A stretch of 64,000 bases of DNA from positions 22,021,023-22,085,022 of the forward strand of contig CAXKWD010000007.1 in the NCBI GenBank assembly GCA_964059195.1, in the 5' to 3' direction. The translations under genes and the position numbers were made by a program. The DNA is from Ectobius pallidus. Lineage: Eukaryota; Arthropoda; Insecta; Blattodea; Ectobiidae. Positions within the stretch are counted from its first letter, which is position 1; each line of letters opens with the position of its first letter. This document shows, one piece after another, positions 45,206 to 56,380 of this stretch. The notes beneath the pieces were generated by a model that saw only the letters and a list, made by a program, of their open reading frames with translations, ran no database searches and was not told the DNA's origin.

Positions 45206-46888
45206 AACGTTGTCACAAACATCACGAGAATGGATCGTCCTCAGAAATTCACAACTACAGACCTGGCGTTTGAAATTATGAAGAATTCGAAATTATCTTC
45301 CACAGAAATATCAGCATATATAAACAGACATTGGGAACTACGACTATTCGACCATACTAGGCTATAGTAGGTATTAGGTCGTTCGGGAGGTATCAATGTA
45401 ATGTCCTGGAGGAAGTCGCGGGTAAGGTTGGTGAAGCAATAGGCCCTATCAGCCAAACTGCATCATGTTCTGGATGGAAGACCATTCAAAAACTGTAAAC
45501 GTTCTTGAAAATAGACGATAACCAGCAGCGGATTTAGAACTTCAACCAAGGAAAAATGCCTCATTAAAATATTGGCCATTAACTTCAAAGAAGTTTCTCA
45601 AGATACAAACATAATTTAGCCGAACAAAATTCACAATTGAACATTTAGATAAATAACTTGTCAATTGTAACGCAAACAGTGAAGGGAAAATAACAGTATG
45701 TAAGGATTGTTTATCTTATTTCGTTGTGATTAATTAAGGATTTAAAAAAATAGTGCTTTTTGCTTGTTTATTTTAAGCTTTTACTGCCCAGAAATACGCC
45801 CCTATTCATGAGATATGATTGTTTTTAACACAATAAACAGTCTGGTTATAAAAACAGTCCAAAGAAAATGCCGTATCTAAAGGGAGGAAGCGTTCGGTAG
45901 ATGGAGCATGGAACCTGTTATACTGATGCACCACATAAATAATTCGTTGTTTCATTAGTTTTGGTTCTCTTTCCCTTACTTAATTTTTTGATTTATGGGT
46001 TTAAGATAAATTATGTAAAGTACATTTATATTACATTATTCCATTAAACTCAGAGCCTTATAGCATTGAATAAATACATTCCATTCTCTTTCATTGTGAT
46101 TTTAAAACGTTAAGAATCAACATCTTGCAAAATACAAAGATTTTAAAAAATTCATAGTTTATTAAAATTATTTTCATAAACATACTATGGACAATATTAT
46201 GAAAGTGCTTAAGGGGAGTCGGTTGCGTACAGGGCTCAAAAATTCAAAATTAGAATTTTAGTGCCATTCTATTCCTCTAACTTTGCTTAACAAAATGGCG
46301 TTTAGTTCTTAAAAATTGAATGCTTAGTTTTCAAGTAATTAATTCCTAACGAAAATGTTGCACGCATTAAAAAGCCTCACCCACTTTTGCAGACCGGTGT
46401 ATTATGTCATCTGTTTGAGATTGAAGATAATTTGTTTTTTATCTGGTTCACAAATTCAAGGCCACACGCCAGTTATATCGATTAACGATGCCAGGCAAGT
46501 TAAGATTTTAAGTAGTTCACAGGCTGATAATTTAAACAATGAAGCGTACGCAAAAAACTCTTTAAAAGAAAAGTTTGAAAGTTTGGTTGTTAAATTGCTA
46601 ACATATGCGCTGTAAGTCACGCCTTAAATGTCCCTCAGCAAAGACGAAAGAGAAGTTTAGTTAATAAAATATATTTTTCAAACATAATAAGAAATTAGCG
46701 AAGACATTTTAAAATATTTTAAATGGAATTTCACCATTATTTCCTTAAAAGTAAGTACAGTAGTGTTTAACTTGAAGACCAATACAAAACAAAAAACAAT
46801 AAATACAATTTTATAAGAAATAAAACATTCTTGACGAACATTAACAACAATAATTAATTCTCGTGTTTGCATCCGAGTCAAAAGCATT

Positions 46889-46890
<2 letters not shown>
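45206..46890. other. Unassigned sequence
   Basis: No supported gene in 1.7 kb. The longest ORF (86 codons, 46355) contains no recognisable motif. Confidence 0.45.
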
Positions 46891-46936
<46 letters not shown>

Positions 46937-47220
46937 CTTTATTGTCGAAGACATAATAGATGTATGGACAGTGTCAAATTTTCCTCTACAGTAATACTAA
47001 TATAAAAAAATTTAAATTAGTTGTAGGCCTATTGCTTAAAAGTTATGTGATTTAAAAGGCTTACGCGTGCATCCTCCAAACTGTAGGGGCATATTTGTAT
47101 TAAGATAGATTTGACATGCTTTCTAAATAGAAACAAATTTAGAGTCTTGATATTAACAGTTAAACTATTATATAATTGTAAACCAAAAACCATATGAGTT
47201 TTACTAATTTCACCCAAAAA
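46891..47220 (-). pseudogene. LINE C-terminal relic with (ATT)n tail
   Basis: The minus strand reads GLQLYNSLTVNIKTLNLFLF, then RKHVKSILIQ and a YSLEDA motif. This is the ORF2 ending seen at 14764-15720 and 48063-48443. The 3' UTR ends GACAATAAAGATT followed by (ATT)n (46891-46936), the same terminal pattern as at 14764. About 60 codons survive, preceded by a stop. Confidence 0.65.
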
Positions 47221-48062
47221 TCAACTTGGGCGACTGATGACCCGGAAACCTACCGCATTTGAAGTAAAATTATACAAAAATTCCTGCTATACCTTATTAT
47301 ATTACCTATTGCAGTTTTCACGTAAAGATTAGCTTTCACTTAACGTTTGTATTAACATATTATCACTAAAACTCTTGATGGTGCAAACAATCTAAAACTT
47401 TAATATATACTAGAACGTTTTATGTCTAACTATTCTGAGATATAACGCGTGCACTTATCGGAATGTATGCGCTGAACTATTTATTGGTATACAAGTATAT
47501 TTGAAGTACTCCATTAAGGGAAGGCTCTTCTTTATCGCTCAACAAAAACTATCCGCCATAAATTGTCATTGCTTGGCGTTTTCTTGGAAGTGTGAAGAAG
47601 CTAATAGATACACTGGTGTCATGCACTCGGGATTCGAACTGGTGTGGCGTGACGCAAAACCACGAAGTGTACAGCAGCACGTCAGTACGCGGTCGTCTGC
47701 AAAAAGAGCGGCGAAGATAATACCACGACGTGTATGAGCCTCGGGGAATTGCACTCCCACTTCTTTCTTCTGAACATAGCATTACCCTGTTCAGAAGTCC
47801 AGTGCACTGCCTTTTATATAAAATAGAGCTGCTATATAACCTAGAAGGACTTCTAACAAATTAAGATATGGACTGTGAAAATAAGAAAAAGAACTAACAA
47901 ATTAAGATATGGACTGTGAGAATAAGAAAAAAGAAGAATGCTGTATTTACAGTTCTTTATGGAGTAACAGAGGTTGGAGTTAGACAAAAATATAACAAAA
48001 GTAAGTAATTTATTGTCACAAACATTTACAAAATAGCTTAAAAGCTGGTAAACTGGTGACTC
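47221..48062. other. Unassigned sequence with a 42-bp tandem duplication and a tRNA-like patch
   Basis: A unit of about 42 bp (CTAACAAATTAAGATATGGA...) is repeated twice at 47848-47935. Around 47620-47650 a GC-richer block contains CGGGATTCGAACTGG, a reversed B-box-like patch. Overlapping ORFs on both strands (78, 77, 64 codons) appear to be by-products of that block. Confidence 0.45.
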
Positions 48063-48443
48063 GTCAAAAAGAAGAAGAAGAAGAAGAAGAAGAAAATACA
48101 ATCGCATAATACTAGTACTATATATACAAAATACAGATTTTGAAAAATGTAAAATATGAGGTGAAACATTTTTTAAAAATAACCGTATAAATTATACATT
48201 TTTGTCCTGAAAAAATTCACTTATTGAATAGTAAGCTTCCTCCAAAAAATGTATTTTAAGTTTTGCTTTAAATTGTTTATCACTCAATTGTTTCGTTTCT
48301 TCTGACAAATGATTATATGCTTTCATGCCCAAGTATCTGGGACATCTTTCAAATAGAGCTAATCTATGTACTGGAAATTGTAATAAATTTTTATGTTTGG
48401 TATCATGTTCATGTTTATGCTGGGTAGTATGCTGATCAAAATG
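48063..48443 (-). pseudogene. LINE C-terminal relic with (TTC)n tail
   Basis: The minus strand reads, without a stop, FPVHRLALFERCPRYLGMKA, then YNHLSEETKQLSDKQFKAKL and HFLEEAYYSISEFF, ending at a stop at 48192-48194. This is a well-preserved ORF2 C terminus of the CR1/Jockey sort. The 3' UTR ends in a (CTT)n tail (48066-48095 on the plus strand as GAA repeats). The 5' part is missing. Confidence 0.7.
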
Positions 48444-49000
48444 CTAATGATTATTCTAAAGATAAAGAAACTGAAATGAAGGAGCAACAGCAGAAAAAAC
48501 AATACATATAAAATTCAATTAAATAAGAAAGTATAAAAAGAGGGATAAAGAGATTGTAAGAGTGGGGAAAGAGAGAAGCAAAAATAACGAAGACAAGGTA
48601 AAACTGAAAACTAAGAGGGTAAGAAGGAAAAAATTACATCACGAAACAAGAAAGAAAGTAAAATGTTTGAGAGAAATTGAAGAAGATGGCAGAGAAAAAG
48701 AAAACATAAATTAAATACGGTAAGAGAATAAATTAGAGAAGAATTTAAAAAAATACAAAAAGAAGATGGTAAGAAGTATAAAGCAATCAAGAAAGAAGGG
48801 CAAGTTATACAATGGAGGAAAGAAGAAAAGAAAAAGGAAAGTGGAGAAGAGAAAGGATAGTCATATGCAAAGAGAGAAAGAAATGCCGAAACAAATTAAA
48901 AGAAAAACAACAGAATTCCTTTCTAGAAAGAATGTGCAAAAAATAGAATGAATAGAAAAAGGAGATGGCAAGGAAATGAAAGTAATTTGTACTATAATAG
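48444..49000 (+). repeat. Purine-rich tract
   Basis: The plus strand is almost entirely A and G, with words such as AGAAAGAAGGGCAAG and GGAAAGTGGAGAAGAGAAAGG. A 61-codon plus-strand ORF and its antisense partner are compositional artefacts. It is similar in character to 22490-23240. Confidence 0.65.
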
Positions 49001-49346
49001 TACTCTGGCACTTGTCATTAAATTACGGAGTGCCCTATTTTGTTTCTACTATAATAATACCCAATAAGTCAGCTGTATATATACCCGCATAAATGAATAA
49101 TCTGTAATCTCCTTTAGTCGGCCTATGGAGGAGATAATATTTTTCGGAACACCCGAATTATTAAGTGAAATCAAATTGCAGCGTATTGCAATTTCATTTT
49201 GTAGCGTTTAATCAAAATAGTTCATATCATATCAGTTAAATTCAATACACGTCATCAAGAATTAAATTAAAACTGACAAACATGGGATAGACCCCATGGA
49301 GTTCCTGATTAGGACTTTTTAACAGAATGAAAATAGGGAATTGCAC

Positions 49347-49405
<59 letters not shown>

Positions 49406-50089
49406 GAAATAAAAATAAACACACCAAGAAAAGGATCTAATAGAACTCATCTCCTATATCGTCGCGTAGATTTCTCTTACTACTATATTCAGTTTTGACC
49501 AAGTCAAGTACAGTAGTAGATCTAAATACAAGACAGAAACTAGCAAGACTGCATAACGATAGGAACCGAAAAGCAAAGGGCAAGGCATTTGATGATTTTT
49601 CATCTTTTTATATGAAGGTTAAAAATAGCTCGAATATATATAAATGTGTATCATGATATAATTGATTAAATAAGGGCAATTTTTTTCTTTATTTTGCATG
49701 TTTCGTAATTTTCAAGAGATAGATAATTTTTTTGGCAATTTTTAGGAGATGTTTCAGTGGAGATAGAGAGGAACTTTTCAATGTACAAATCGATACTTTC
49801 ATACAATCATAGACAATCGTTTTTATTTGAGAATCTCCGCCAAGTGTTCATAGTTCGTTTTAATTTAGGTTTATTGTAAACACCATAGCAGTTTGTAGCA
49901 ATAAAGATTTTTTTTCTTTCTTTTTAAATGGCACATATTTGCTAGGGGCAACTTGATAGGCATGCCAGTTCAGAAAGAATTTATTTTCGCTAAGGATGTC
50001 CAAGTAGTATAAATTGACTTAACTTCTTTAGTAATAAAATAAGTGTATTTTATATTGTAAATTCATCCATTAAATTGCTTTTACGGCAT
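49001..50089. other. Unassigned sequence containing a (TAA)n microsatellite
   Basis: The microsatellite occupies 49351-49404 (about 18 units). No gene is supported in the remainder. Confidence 0.5.
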
Positions 50090-50232
50090 TGGGCTGATCA
50101 CATTCCATGTCCTTGTCTGGTCAAAAAAGTATTATGTGATCCATGGATAATCCCTCTCCCGACAGGTCGCGGCTCTGTAAGGCCCGGGCGGCGTGGGTTG
50201 CATAAATGCCCCTAAAAGGATAGGTAAAACTA
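50090..50232 (+). mobile_element. 3' part of the SINE family seen at 32075-32465
   Basis: GCATTGGGCTGATCA, CTTGTCTGGTCAA, CTCCCGACAGGTCGCGG, CTGTAAGGCCCGGGCGGCGTGGG and GCATAAA.GCCCCT align in order with 32315-32455. The 5' core is absent. Confidence 0.65.
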
Positions 50233-51179
50233 AGGTAAAGATAGATAAATTGCTTTTAGCAATTCATTAAAAAGCCTAATTATAAGTAGCCTAATAATGG
50301 TAAATTTATTGGTCTTTTTTTAATTCTGTGTCTTTTCACTATTTTTAGGTCATAAATAATTTTTTTTTTTTGCACTTTTCCACTATTTTTATGGGCATTA
50401 AATGCCTTGATCTAGACTGATGAGTTTCCTGCGAATTGACGTGAGAGCTGCTAAATGTTGCCACGTTATACATTGAACGTTATACACAGATCTACTCGGA
50501 TATCATGACTGTGGTTTGAGCCTCTACAATACTTCATTTGCTGTTTTGCACATCTGAATACCAAACTTAGAAGTGTGGAGCTCACTTTCAAATGCACGGG
50601 CATGTTGTTAATTACATGCATTATGTTGAGGGACAGGCCGGTACCAGTGGAAGGAGGCTTGTCTGCAGACGATGTCGTTATTTTGCATGACAACGCCCAT
50701 CTGGTTTTGTATTCTTTTCACTCAAAGTGAAAGTGTAGCCTTTTAGAAATGAAAAGAAGAATTGGAATTAAATACCGTGACAGGTTTAGCATTGTCTGAT
50801 CTCTTTTACCAGCGACATGACCGTAAGTGAATTTAATATCAGAACAATGGGATATATTGAATTGATGGAATTGTATAGACATGACTAGGTATTGTGACAT
50901 AGGAAGCCTATAGTAACTTATATAGGGCATTACTAATATAAATTAAGTTGATTTATCACATCCGTCTTAGATCAGTCAGAACTGAGTAAGTTGAACAACG
51001 AAACATGGCTTTGTGTCGGTACACCATTTAGCATCCGGGAAGAAGATTTATATAGTACACATTGATTCCAAGTTAACGGATTAGCATTATGCTCTTATCT
51101 TTAATCTATAGAATATATAACTGTAGACAATCCATCTAAAAAATAAAAAGTTCTCAATAATATGTACTGCAATACATAA
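50233..51179. other. Unassigned sequence, possible transposase scrap near 50650
   Basis: A plus-strand frame near 50665-50690 reads VVILHDNAHLV, reminiscent of the LLHDNARPH motif of mariner transposases. The surrounding 200 bp give no further support. Nothing else is recognised. Confidence 0.35.
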
Positions 51180-52809
51180 TCTAATATATAAAGTCTAAAA
51201 TGTGTATGTGGATGCGTGGGTAATTGGGTATTATGTTTCCTATACAAATATACTTTTCTTGATCAATTTGCACGAAATTTTGCACACGTACATAGTTCAG
51301 CCCGGAGAGTAACGCGGTCAACATTAAAATTCAAACAAACCACTCCTTCCCTTGAAAATTATATAATATCTGAAAATATTACACTGAATACTTATCAAAT
51401 ACAAATCAAGTTCTCATGACAACAGTGTATTGTTCACAGTGTTCACGTAGGGCTTATCTTATCGGCTCAGGGGCTGAGCCCTTACGGGCTCGCTCACGTA
51501 GACCTCATAGGCGGGCCCATTGTACACCCCCTAGGAAACGAATGATGTGCATGCTCTAAGGCCCCCCAGTCAACAGACTCCACCACAAGCCCCCACGGAG
51601 CTCCCCTACATCCAACAAGGACCAGGTACCACTCCACGTGTACCGTACCCAGGGTCCCTCGTACAAGAGCCCCATAGGCGCGGCACACCCTGACGTGCGC
51701 CACTAACCCAGGGTCTCAAGGCACGGGACACCACCAGCAACTCTTGACCACAAGCAACGGGGCAGGACGGGGGAGGCCCGCAGCAGAGTCTGCAGCAGGA
51801 GCTGGCCCGAAAACCAGTAAAGGGGAACGGGATGTTAATGAGGGGGGAAAGGAAGTTGAAGTGGAGAGTGTTGGTGGAATGAATGAAGTGTGATCCCCGA
51901 GAAAAACCCCCAAAGGTCACGGCTTTGTCAAATGACACGTCCGCCGGCCCCGAGATTTGAACTCGGGACCGCTAGCATGCCAGGCCCACGCGCTAAGCAT
52001 GAGCCACCGTGACGGCTCACGTAGGGCTTGGAGCTACATAGACTAATACTGGGCTTCAACAAATCCTGAGGATATCGATGTAATACATTGGCGTAAATAA
52101 ATCACGAAGAATTAAATCCACGAAAATAATGCACAATGTGATGCTCAACATAACTTTCTCTGCCCTAATGGAAAAATCATTTTCTCACTTCACATTTTGA
52201 TGTAGAATAAGAGGTCGTATTGCAGGGGCAGTTTAATCCAGTTGTCTCAATCTGAGTTTGTGCCATCGAATATGCTATATCAGAAGTAGATAAAAATCCT
52301 ATCCCCTGATGCGTTATTCATAGCTGTAGGCTTTGTATTACTTCAGAAATAGGGATGTTTATCATAAGCAAAATAGGATGGAACATTCTGTCTTATGCCC
52401 GCAGTATATATGTTCCAGGTTTTGGGGAGGAAAGTATGAAAGTGATATTGAAGTAATTTTTGTTATGTCAACCCCGAAATGGTTGTATGGTAACATGAGA
52501 GTGAGAAATAAAATGTTCCGTAAAGACAATACAATTCTATGTAACCGGATTTTTTTGTCTTATTTCAACTCCTCCCTGGTATTTAGAAGCAACGGGGTAC
52601 AAAATTGGACATCCTCTATGAGCCATAAAAAGCTGTAACAAGCGTTTTCTGAGGGAATAGTTTGAGTGTGATAAGTCGTTCTTCCCCATTTAAAGTTCTA
52701 CATAATCTACCTGTATAATGGCCTAGAGTTTGAAAATCGAACGTCCTTCAGAAGTTAATTTCGTATTACAAAATACAAAACCTGGTCGACGTCGGGCCTT
52801 TTAAGCTAG
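51180..52809 (+). mobile_element. Helitron family H1, copy 2, carrying a nested SINE
   Basis: It starts TCTAATATATAAAGTC after an A (51179) and ends AAGCTAG before a T (52810). It aligns along its length with the inverted copy at 35292-36329. The hairpin near its 3' end (CCTGGTCGACGTCGGG) is partly decayed. Subtracting the nested SINE and one duplication leaves about 1056 bp, against 1038 bp for copy 1. A 101-codon ORF (52333) is not recognisable. Confidence 0.8.
51456..52016 (-). mobile_element. 561-bp tRNA-derived SINE with 13-bp target duplication
   Basis: TCACGTAGGGCTT flanks both sides (51443-51455, 52017-52029). Helitron copy 1 has the uninterrupted site. The minus-strand head reads GTGGCTCATGCTTAGCG (A-box) and GAGTTCAAATCTCGGGG (B-box). 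The body is GC-rich and ends in GATAAGAT. The overlapping minus-strand ORFs (110, 69 and 65 codons) follow from the GC-rich composition and are not genes. It is long for a SINE. Confidence 0.9.
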
Positions 52810-54589
52810 TGGCTTTTAAAGCAGAAAAAGCCGTTTCACACGCATTACTTTCAAATGACGTGTTTCAATTGCATAATTATTTATGTAGTTTAGGAATCTT
52901 CGGGAATGTCACATTTTTGTGCTTAGGAACAAATAACACATTGTGGTTTACCATTATGTTTGACAAAAAGTTGCTTTCTTGTAACTTAGATTGAAACGTT
53001 CGTTTCTCATCTGCAATGCGTCGTTTCTTTGTTTCCGACATTCTGAACTAAAAAGCATGGCCATAAGGTCTGATAAAGACAAGACAATGCAGAGTTGAGA
53101 ACAGTTTGGAACAGTGACATAACTTTGGCACTAAACTTCTTTGGTGAAGACAGCCGACACCATTACAACGTGCTGCCATCACTCGTGTTCGAAATGTAGG
53201 CTACTATTACTATTTTGTACTGCCATCTGACATTTTAAAGGAAATTTCAAAACTTACAGAAAATGATTACTATGAAACGCAATTTTAAATTATGCCATTG
53301 GTTCGTAATGTATTGGTTAATTAATGAAAACTGTGGAAGAATGCCACAAAAATAAGCAAGAGGGCCGCATGTAGACCACGCTGACTTAGAAGATGACCGG
53401 GACATTAATTTACTTGCTACGATGCTCATGGTGACACTGATCAATGTCGATGTCCATAATCCTTGCAATCGAACCTCATCCGCAGATCGATTAGAGTACA
53501 TATTCGAGTGTACGTAATGGCGGAAAGTGGCATACATCGGGAGTGTGCCTGTGAAAAGTTGGAAAGGTTTTTAACTTGTTAGAAATACAGTCCGTGTGCC
53601 CATTTTACATATTTTTTAGCGCGGTGTTTCTAGTTGTGTGTTAATGTTTCTGTGGTTCAGTGGATCAGTGAACGGACTATTTGACTGGGACAGATTACGC
53701 TTCAGATGGCAGAGGTAAGCATATACGTACAGTGTCTTAAACAATATAGAGAAAGCATTGGATAACAGCATGATAGGAAATGAAGGCCTATTGATGTTTC
53801 TTTCTTTTTCAATCAAGTTTTCATATCTACCTAATGCATGGACGAGGAACTCAGGATTGGAAGGGGAAGTGTGTGTTGTCTCTGAACCAAGCTGTGTGTC
53901 TGCTTGCTTGAGCTTGCAGTGGTGGACGTACTTCGATGTCAATAGCCACAACTTTATTAGGGTCACATAATACTACCACAGCTATTCCAAAAGTTCTGTC
54001 ATGCAGATAAAAATAGCATAATATACACTACAGCAGTGGTCGGCAAAACTGTACCGGCTGATGATGTGTCGCACTTACTACTACCGTCAGAGGCAACCTA
54101 CTCTCCTTCACTCCTCCTTCTCTACATTATCATCATCATCATCATAATGTCTTCTTCACAATCCAATGGATCAGGGAATCGGGGTCAGTTCCTGAAATTG
54201 CACTCGCCTAATGTGTTGTGGCGTGTGCTCGTCTCCATACTCAGAGAACGAGTAATAGGGTCTACTTAATAGATACTGTTTAAGTTTGTTGGTGAACCTG
54301 TTTGTTTTTATAACAATCTTTATGTTTACTGGTAAGAGATTAAAAAAATATATGGCCCTGAATACTGTGGAGTGTTACTATATTTTTGTAACCTTTGTTG
54401 TGGTAGGTCTACGTCGTTTTCGTTTCGTCTATATCTCTCAATAATATTGTGGAAGCTAATATAGGTAAATTACAAACGTAGTTCGAAGACAATAGGTTTC
54501 ATGACATCCAAGCATTGGTTTCTACGATTACACACTATGTTCATTCACAGAAAAGGAAAAGGTTCAAAATCAGCGATTTTTAACTTGTA
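52810..54589. other. Unassigned sequence
   Basis: No supported gene in 1.8 kb. ORFs of 96 codons (53247, minus) and 116 codons (53616, minus) have no recognisable motifs. There is a short (ATC)n run at 54127-54142. Confidence 0.4.
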
Positions 54590-54790
54590 ACTTGAATATT
54601 CACATGAATGTGATCATGTTTGTTCCTTATACATATCCACATGCTTTGAGCAACTTGCAAGAAGTTTTGCACACAACCAGGAAAGGAACTTAGGTAACAT
54701 TAAAATTCAAACAAAGCCACCCCTTCCCTTCTGTAGGAAAATATTATTTAAAATCGCAATTTTTAGCTATTTCTTTTTCATTCTCTTAGT
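54590..54790 (+). mobile_element. Fragment related to the Helitron H1 5' region
   Basis: TTGTTCCTTATACA, GTTTTGCACACA, and AACATTAAAATTCAAACAAA followed by CCTTCCCTT occur in the same order as near 51230-51360 and in copy 1. The fragment immediately precedes the truncated LINE. Confidence 0.55.
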
Positions 54791-54793
54791 ACC

Positions 54794-56380
54794 ATGCTCT
54801 CATTTTATGCTGTATCTATGACTGTCGAGAAGTTAAAGATTCTTGTGATCGATTATGGCAGTGATTGGTATGCGGTATTTAACAGATTTCACATTTCATA
54901 CAATGTGTTTATTAACAGACCTTCCTTGGACACTGGCTGCCACTTGGACAAAGTTATACAAGCAAGTTCGACCAGCAATCAAAAGCTTCCTCATAAATTC
55001 AAAAAAATTAAGCCATGGATCACTGTAGGCATAATCAAATCTATTCGTACTAGAGACAAGATTGCGAGAAAAGTAATTCATGACCCAAACAATGAAAATT
55101 TGAAAATTTATTATAAAAATTATAGAAATATGCTGACTCTTGTTATAAGAAATATGAAGATTAGTTATTATAAATTAAAATTTGAAGAATATAAGAACAA
55201 CCCTAGGAAATTTTGGCAAACTGTTAATGAAGCCACAGATATAGGTACTGAAAAAAATAAATCGGTTTCAGAATTAATAAAGGAAAATGGTACTCACATA
55301 ACAAACAAAGAGGATATCGCAAATGAATTTAATAAATACTTCTCAAAAATAGGGCACAGTGTAACCTCAAACGTTAATAAGGCATCGTCAGACTCTTCGG
55401 AGTACAATAAAACAGCCATGAATCCAATCACATCTATGTTTCTCAGTCCTGTTAATGAATGCGAAATTATTAACATTGTGAAGACCTTAAATAATAATGT
55501 AGCTCCAGGCATTGATGGAATAAAAAACATTACATTGAAATCTATCATTAAATATATTGTAAAACCTCTTGTCTATATTTTCAATCTTTGTTTCACAGAA
55601 GGTGTTTTCCCCAATACTCTAAAAAATGCTGTGATAATACCTATACATAAATCCGGGAAAATGAATGATTTAAACAATTATAGACCAATATCACTTCTTC
55701 CGGCCTTTTCCAAGATACTAGAGAAATGCATAAAAGTTAGGCTACTAAACTATTTACAAAAACATGAAATTATATCAAAAAATCAATTTGGTTTCCAGAG
55801 CATCATATCTACTGACGATGCTTTTATTAACGTTACAGGTAACATTATTAAAGAATTAGACAAAGGTAATAATTGTTTAGGAATTTTCTTGGACTTACGT
55901 AAAGCTTTTGATACTGTTATTCACTCGATACTATTAGATAAACTGAATAAGATAGGAATTAGAGGAACAGTTTACAAATTATTTGAATCATATCTGAGCA
56001 ATAGATGTATAATGACAAAGGTTGACAGCCATATAAGTGAAATATCAAATATTGATATTGGTGTGCCACAAGGAACGATATTAGGACCAATCTTATACTT
56101 AATATATGTAAATGATTTGCTAAATTTAAACCTAGATCAAATAAATGGCTCCATATTTTCATACGCAGATGACACTGTTGTGATTTTCAGTGGTCATTCA
56201 TGGGAAGTAGCATATAAATACGCTAATACTGACATGAAAATTATAAAAAAATGGTTCGATTCTAACCTTCTGTCACTAAACGTGGATAAATCAACATTAG
56301 TTTCTTTCTCATTAACATCTACTGGTCAGATAGCGCGGAAAAAATGTACAAATTTAAATTTAATAATACATGTAGGCTAG
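54794..56380 (+). CDS. Non-LTR (Jockey/CR1-type) reverse transcriptase ORF, cut by the BEL element
   Basis: This is an open frame of 528 codons without stops. The linker region before the RT is at residues 20-150 (DWYAVF, KPWIT, ISYYKLKFEEY). RT blocks follow: LKNAVIIPIHKSGK (276-289), NNYRPISLLPAFSKILEK (294-311), motif A FLDLRKAFDTV with D367, motif B GVPQGTILGP (423-432) and motif C YADD (457-460), so catalytic Asp residues 367, 459 and 460 are all present. The endonuclease domain is missing upstream (5' truncation near 54830), so the listed Met is not the native start. At 56371 the frame runs into the LTR of the BEL element; the last two codons are LTR sequence. The remaining thumb and 3' UTR should lie beyond the window on the far side of the BEL insertion. 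Confidence 0.85.
   Translation: MLSFYAVSMTVEKLKILVIDYGSDWYAVFNRFHISYNVFINRPSLDTGCHLDKVIQASSTSNQKLPHKFKKIKPWITVGIIKSIRTRDKIARKVIHDPNNENLKIYYKNYRNMLTLVIRNMKISYYKLKFEEYKNNPRKFWQTVNEATDIGTEKNKSVSELIKENGTHITNKEDIANEFNKYFSKIGHSVTSNVNKASSDSSEYNKTAMNPITSMFLSPVNECEIINIVKTLNNNVAPGIDGIKNITLKSIIKYIVKPLVYIFNLCFTEGVFPNTLKNAVIIPIHKSGKMNDLNNYRPISLLPAFSKILEKCIKVRLLNYLQKHEIISKNQFGFQSIISTDDAFINVTGNIIKELDKGNNCLGIFLDLRKAFDTVIHSILLDKLNKIGIRGTVYKLFESYLSNRCIMTKVDSHISEISNIDIGVPQGTILGPILYLIYVNDLLNLNLDQINGSIFSYADDTVVIFSGHSWEVAYKYANTDMKIIKKWFDSNLLSLNVDKSTLVSFSLTSTGQIARKKCTNLNLIIHVG

Noticed and set aside
50640..50693. Mariner transposase
   Set aside because: A single short VVILHDNAHLV reading resembles the LHDNARPH motif, but nothing before or after it aligns with a transposase. 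It is kept only as a note in the gap entry.
51494..51938. Overlapping minus-strand ORFs of 65-110 codons as genes
   Set aside because: They lie entirely inside the GC-rich SINE at 51456-52016, where stop codons are rare for compositional reasons.
53247..53966. Two minus-strand ORFs (96 and 116 codons) as exons
   Set aside because: No domain is recognisable, no consistent splice sites join them, and composition does not differ from the neighbourhood.
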